A stretch of DNA of 7,380 nucleotides from Actinomycetota bacterium (GTDB lineage: Bacteria > Actinomycetota > Actinomycetes > Mycobacteriales > Mycobacteriaceae). The stretch is from contig SYAB01000097.1 of NCBI GenBank assembly GCA_005787665.1, positions 1 to 7,380 of the forward strand. The letters are read 5' to 3'. A program made the translations under genes and the position numbers. Positions 5,494 to 7,380 of the stretch are shown here, in pieces (positions within the stretch are counted from its first letter, which is position 1; the number at the start of each line of letters is the position of its first letter). Under the pieces are notes generated by a model, which saw nothing but the letters and a program-made list of their open reading frames with translations, was not told where the DNA came from and searched no databases.

Positions 5494-5802
5494 ATGACCA
5501 TCCGATTCACGGCATCGCGCCTCGCGCTCGCGGCGATCTTCGCGGGGGCGCTGCTGTCCGCTCCTGTCCTGACCGCTCCGCCGGCGCACGCCGCCTGCAA
5601 CGCCGGCCAGGTTCCGGACCCGGCCACGGGTATCTGCTGGTCGCAGTCGGCCACGAACCTGGGCATCACCGGAACCGGCGGGGTCTGCCTGCCTGGCCGG
5701 CTGGGTCTGTGCATGGCCGCGCTGCAGAACTCGCAGATGCCGGGCGCCAATCTGCCCGGTAGGGCGCCGGCCGGGCCGAACCGCATAAATTCCTGGCCCT
5801 AA
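5494..5802 (+). CDS. Small secreted four-cysteine protein, function unknown
   Basis: This 102-residue protein starts with a Sec signal peptide: R4 and R9, a hydrophobic core (about 10-28) and a likely cleavage site after AHA at 31-33. The mature part would be about 69 residues, with four cysteines (35, 48, 65, 73), probably forming two disulfides outside the cell. Notable stretches are CNAGQVPDPATGICWSQ (35-51) and GGVCLPGRLGLCMAALQNS (62-80). I have an impression of similar small mycobacterial secreted hypotheticals but know no assigned function. GGAG (5484-5487) lies six bases before the ATG, a good ribosome-binding site. It follows the lipoprotein gene closely and presumably shares its promoter. 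Its stop is only 12 bases from the end of dedA on the other strand, and no terminator hairpin is visible between them. Confidence 0.8.
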   Translation: MTIRFTASRLALAAIFAGALLSAPVLTAPPAHAACNAGQVPDPATGICWSQSATNLGITGTGGVCLPGRLGLCMAALQNSQMPGANLPGRAPAGPNRINSWP

Positions 5803-5814
5803 CGAGCCGCCAGG

Positions 5815-6477
5815 TCAGTTCTCTTCGGGCAGGACCCCGCGCCGGCGCAGCACGTTTCGGCCGACGGCCGTCAGACCCGGCAGGATCGACAGGAACACGA
5901 TGAGCAGGATCATCAGCTCGAGGTTGTTCTTGACGAAGGGCACATTGCCCAGGAAGTAGCCGAGCAGCGTCATCCCCGCCCCCCACAGGATGCCGCCGAC
6001 GATGTCGAAGGCCAGGAACACCGGGTAGCGCATCGCCGACACCCCGGCCAGTACCGGGGTGAAGGTGCGCACGATCGGCACGAATCGGGCCAGGATGATC
6101 GTCTTGGGGCCGTGCTTCTCGAAGAACGCGTGCGACTCGGCGACGTAATGCTTCTTGAAGAACCGGGAGTCCTCCTTGTCGAACAGCGCGGGCCCGATCC
6201 GGCGGCCGATGAAATAGGCGGTCTGGTCGCCCAGGATCGCCACGATGGGCACCGCGATCACCAGCACCCAGATGTTCACCGGTGGGTTCGGCGCCGCCGC
6301 CAGCAACCCGCCGGTGAACAGCAGCGAGTCGCCCGGCAGCAGCGGGAACAGCAGGCCGGTCTCGATGAAGACGATGATGAGGATGCCCGGGAGCACCGCC
6401 GAGGCGAACAGGCCACCCTCGCCGAGCCAGTACATCGGGTCGAGGATGCTCGGCAGGGCCAGCACGGTGGTGGTCAT
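5815..6477 (-). CDS. DedA-family (SNARE-associated/VTT) membrane protein
   Basis: This 220-residue polytopic inner-membrane protein belongs to the DedA family, like Rv0364. Family members are polyprenyl-phosphate or phospholipid transporters that return lipid carriers across the membrane, so a role with decaprenyl phosphate is plausible here (inference). Membrane segments lie at about 22-46, 53-61, 68-91, 128-147, 152-180 and 187-207. Family motifs are FIETGLLFPLLPGDSLLFTGG (37-57, with E39 and D50), FIGRRIG (89-95) and RFVPIVRTFTPVLAG (131-145, with R131 and R137). These positions correspond to the acidic and arginine residues essential in E. coli YqjA. The ATG at 6477 is preferred over in-frame upstream codons because the family starts here and a -10 box lies eight bases before it. 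Confidence 0.92.
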   Translation of the reverse strand: MTTTVLALPSILDPMYWLGEGGLFASAVLPGILIIVFIETGLLFPLLPGDSLLFTGGLLAAAPNPPVNIWVLVIAVPIVAILGDQTAYFIGRRIGPALFDKEDSRFFKKHYVAESHAFFEKHGPKTIILARFVPIVRTFTPVLAGVSAMRYPVFLAFDIVGGILWGAGMTLLGYFLGNVPFVKNNLELMILLIVFLSILPGLTAVGRNVLRRRGVLPEEN

Positions 6478-6491
6478 GACGCCCCAAGATA
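6478..6491 (-). promoter_or_regulatory. Leaderless promoter of dedA (-10 TATCTT)
   Basis: On the minus strand TATCTT (6491 down to 6486) fits TANNNT. Eight bases separate it from the dedA ATG at 6477, again too few for a leader and ribosome-binding site. Transcription is predicted to begin at about 6478-6477. The box lies 14 bases from the fba -10 box on the other strand, so the two promoters are back to back. Confidence 0.45.
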
Positions 6492-6501
6492 CCGGGGGGG
6501 T

Positions 6502-6543
6502 TTGACATACTGCCTCCCAGACGCACCCGAACCGCTGAGAGGA
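6502..6543 (+). promoter_or_regulatory. fba promoter region and ribosome-binding site
   Basis: CATACT (6506-6511) is a five-of-six match to TATACT and would place the transcription start near 6518, giving a leader of about 30 bases. TTGACA (6502-6507) is a perfect -35 hexamer, but it overlaps this box, and no good -10 lies 17 bases after it. Which of the two is used cannot be settled from sequence. The Shine-Dalgarno sequence GAGAGGA (6537-6543) is well placed, six bases before the ATG at 6550. A G7 run (6494-6500) sits just upstream. Confidence 0.45.
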
Positions 6544-6549
6544 CGTGCC

Positions 6550-7380
6550 ATGCCCATCGCCACCCCCGAGGTCTACGCGGAGATGTTGGATCGCGCCAAG
6601 GAGCACGCCTTCGCCTTCCCCGCCATCAACTGCACCTCGTCGGAGACGATCAACGCGGCGATCAAGGGGTTCGCCGACGCCGGCAGCGATGGCATCATCC
6701 AGTTCTCGACCGGCGGCGCCGAGTTCGGTTCCGGTCTGGGCATCAAGGACATGGTGGTCGGGGCGGTGGCGCTGGCCGAGTTCGCCCACGTGATCGCGGC
6801 GAAGTACCCGATCACCGTCGCGTTGCACACCGACCACTGCCCCAAGGACAAGTTGGACACCTATGTCCGGCCACTGTTGGCCATCTCCGCCGAGCGGGTT
6901 CGCGCAGGCCGGCCCCCGATGTTCCAGTCCCACATGTGGGACGGCTCGGCGGTGCCGATCGGCGAGAACCTGTCGATCGCCCAGGAACTGCTGCGGCAGG
7001 CCGCCGCCGCCCACATCGTCCTAGAGGTCGAGATCGGCGTCGTCGGCGGCGAGGAGGACGGCGTCGAGGCCGAGATCAACGAGAAGCTCTACACCAGTCC
7101 GGAGGACTTCGAGAAGACCGTCGAGGCGCTGGGTGTAGGGGAGAACGGCCGCTATCTGCTGGCCGCCACCTTCGGCAACGTCCACGGCGTCTACAAGCCG
7201 GGCAACGTCAAGCTCAAGCCGGAGGTGCTCGCCGAGGGGCAGCGGGTGGCGGCGGCCAAGCTGGGTCTCGGCGAGGGCGCCAAGCCCTTCGACTTCGTCT
7301 TCCACGGCGGGTCCGGGTCGCTGAAGTCCGAGATCGAGGACTCGCTGCGCTACGGCGTGGTCAAGCTGAACGTCGACACC
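6550..7380 (+). CDS. fba: Class II fructose-bisphosphate aldolase (partial, 3' end cut by the window)
   Basis: The enzyme reversibly splits fructose 1,6-bisphosphate into dihydroxyacetone phosphate and glyceraldehyde 3-phosphate, serving glycolysis and gluconeogenesis in the cytoplasm. The window holds 277 codons. M. tuberculosis Fba is about 344 residues, so roughly 67 are missing on the right. The Zn-dependent class II features are complete so far: HTDHC (93-97) with catalytic D95 and zinc ligand H96, GGEEDG (166-171), H212 in NVHGVYKPGN, H252 in FHGGSGS (251-257), and NVDT (274-277) for the substrate phosphate. D95, H96, H212 and H252 carry the same numbers as in the M. tuberculosis enzyme, which confirms the ATG at 6550. 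It has a strong ribosome-binding site and is divergent from dedA. Confidence 0.97.
   Translation, partial: MPIATPEVYAEMLDRAKEHAFAFPAINCTSSETINAAIKGFADAGSDGIIQFSTGGAEFGSGLGIKDMVVGAVALAEFAHVIAAKYPITVALHTDHCPKDKLDTYVRPLLAISAERVRAGRPPMFQSHMWDGSAVPIGENLSIAQELLRQAAAAHIVLEVEIGVVGGEEDGVEAEINEKLYTSPEDFEKTVEALGVGENGRYLLAATFGNVHGVYKPGNVKLKPEVLAEGQRVAAAKLGLGEGAKPFDFVFHGGSGSLKSEIEDSLRYGVVKLNVDT

Noticed and set aside
4747..5802. 351-residue + strand open frame across the lipoprotein and secreted protein genes
   Set aside because: Its first two thirds read the lipoprotein gene out of frame. Only the last 102 codons from 5494 are real. The open link between them matters only for the slippage idea.
5803..5850. 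Bidirectional terminator between the secreted protein gene and dedA
   Set aside because: Only a loopless 10-bp palindrome (5839-5848) inside dedA is seen; no proper stem-loop or T-run.
6478..7014. N-terminal extension of the dedA frame back to 7014 on the minus strand
   Set aside because: It lies antisense to fba, and DedA homology begins at the ATG 6477, where a -10 box also sits.
1..7380. Mobile element, CRISPR array, tRNA/rRNA, defence or biosynthetic system
   Set aside because: No transposase, integrase, direct-repeat array, tRNA-like fold or defence domain was found. The genes are chromosomal housekeeping and envelope genes in a familiar mycobacterial order.

Overview
This window is an ordinary-looking stretch of mycobacterial chromosome. 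It is strongly G+C-rich, and most reading frames stay open on both strands. It encodes proteins recognisable as the mycobacterial TMM transport factor TtfA, a PyrE with the short mycobacterial form, the GH76 enzyme LamH, an LpqN/LpqT-type lipoprotein and a class IIa-type fructose-bisphosphate aldolase whose metal ligands fall at the same residue numbers as in Mycobacterium tuberculosis. Apart from an extra SDR gene and the lipoprotein/secreted pair, gene content and order mirror (in reverse) the M. tuberculosis genes around Rv0363c-Rv0365c and Rv0380c-Rv0383c, as I remember them. A fast-growing or environmental mycobacterium is likely, but the species cannot be fixed from this window.

Layout. 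Bases 1-48 form a long, almost perfect hairpin, probably the terminator of the gene to the left. Five + strand genes follow, with little or no space between them: ttfA (160-915), a short-chain dehydrogenase (936-1712), pyrE (1693-2259), a small degenerate flavoprotein-like protein (2252-2965) and a SpoU/TrmH-type RNA methyltransferase (2962-3609). After 17 bases comes the GH76 alpha-1,6-mannanase lamH (3627-4712). A promoter region with a 12-bp palindrome then leads into a two-gene unit: an LpqN/LpqT-type lipoprotein (4790-5461) and a small secreted four-cysteine protein (5494-5802). The DedA-family membrane protein gene (5815-6477) lies on the minus strand, tail to tail with that unit. It is divergent from fba, which starts at 6550 and runs off the right edge.

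How the genes relate. There are two themes. One is the cell envelope: TtfA (mycolate export with MmpL3), LamH (lipoarabinomannan trimming), the LpqN-like lipoprotein (a family also linked to MmpL3 and mycolate lipids), the secreted Cys protein, and DedA (a family that recycles polyprenyl-phosphate carriers). The other is basic metabolism: pyrE for UMP and fba for glycolysis/gluconeogenesis. Start sites of ttfA, the SDR gene and dedA each sit 6-8 bases after a TANNNT -10 box with no room for a ribosome-binding site, the signature of leaderless mycobacterial mRNAs.

I see no mobile element, CRISPR array, tRNA or rRNA, and no clear undescribed multi-gene system. The points most worth a second look are: a C8 tract that would allow the lipoprotein to be fused in frame to the next gene by a -1 slip; the gutted flavoprotein inside the pyrE/methyltransferase string; the uncharacterised four-Cys secreted protein; and the palindrome abutting the lipoprotein promoter.
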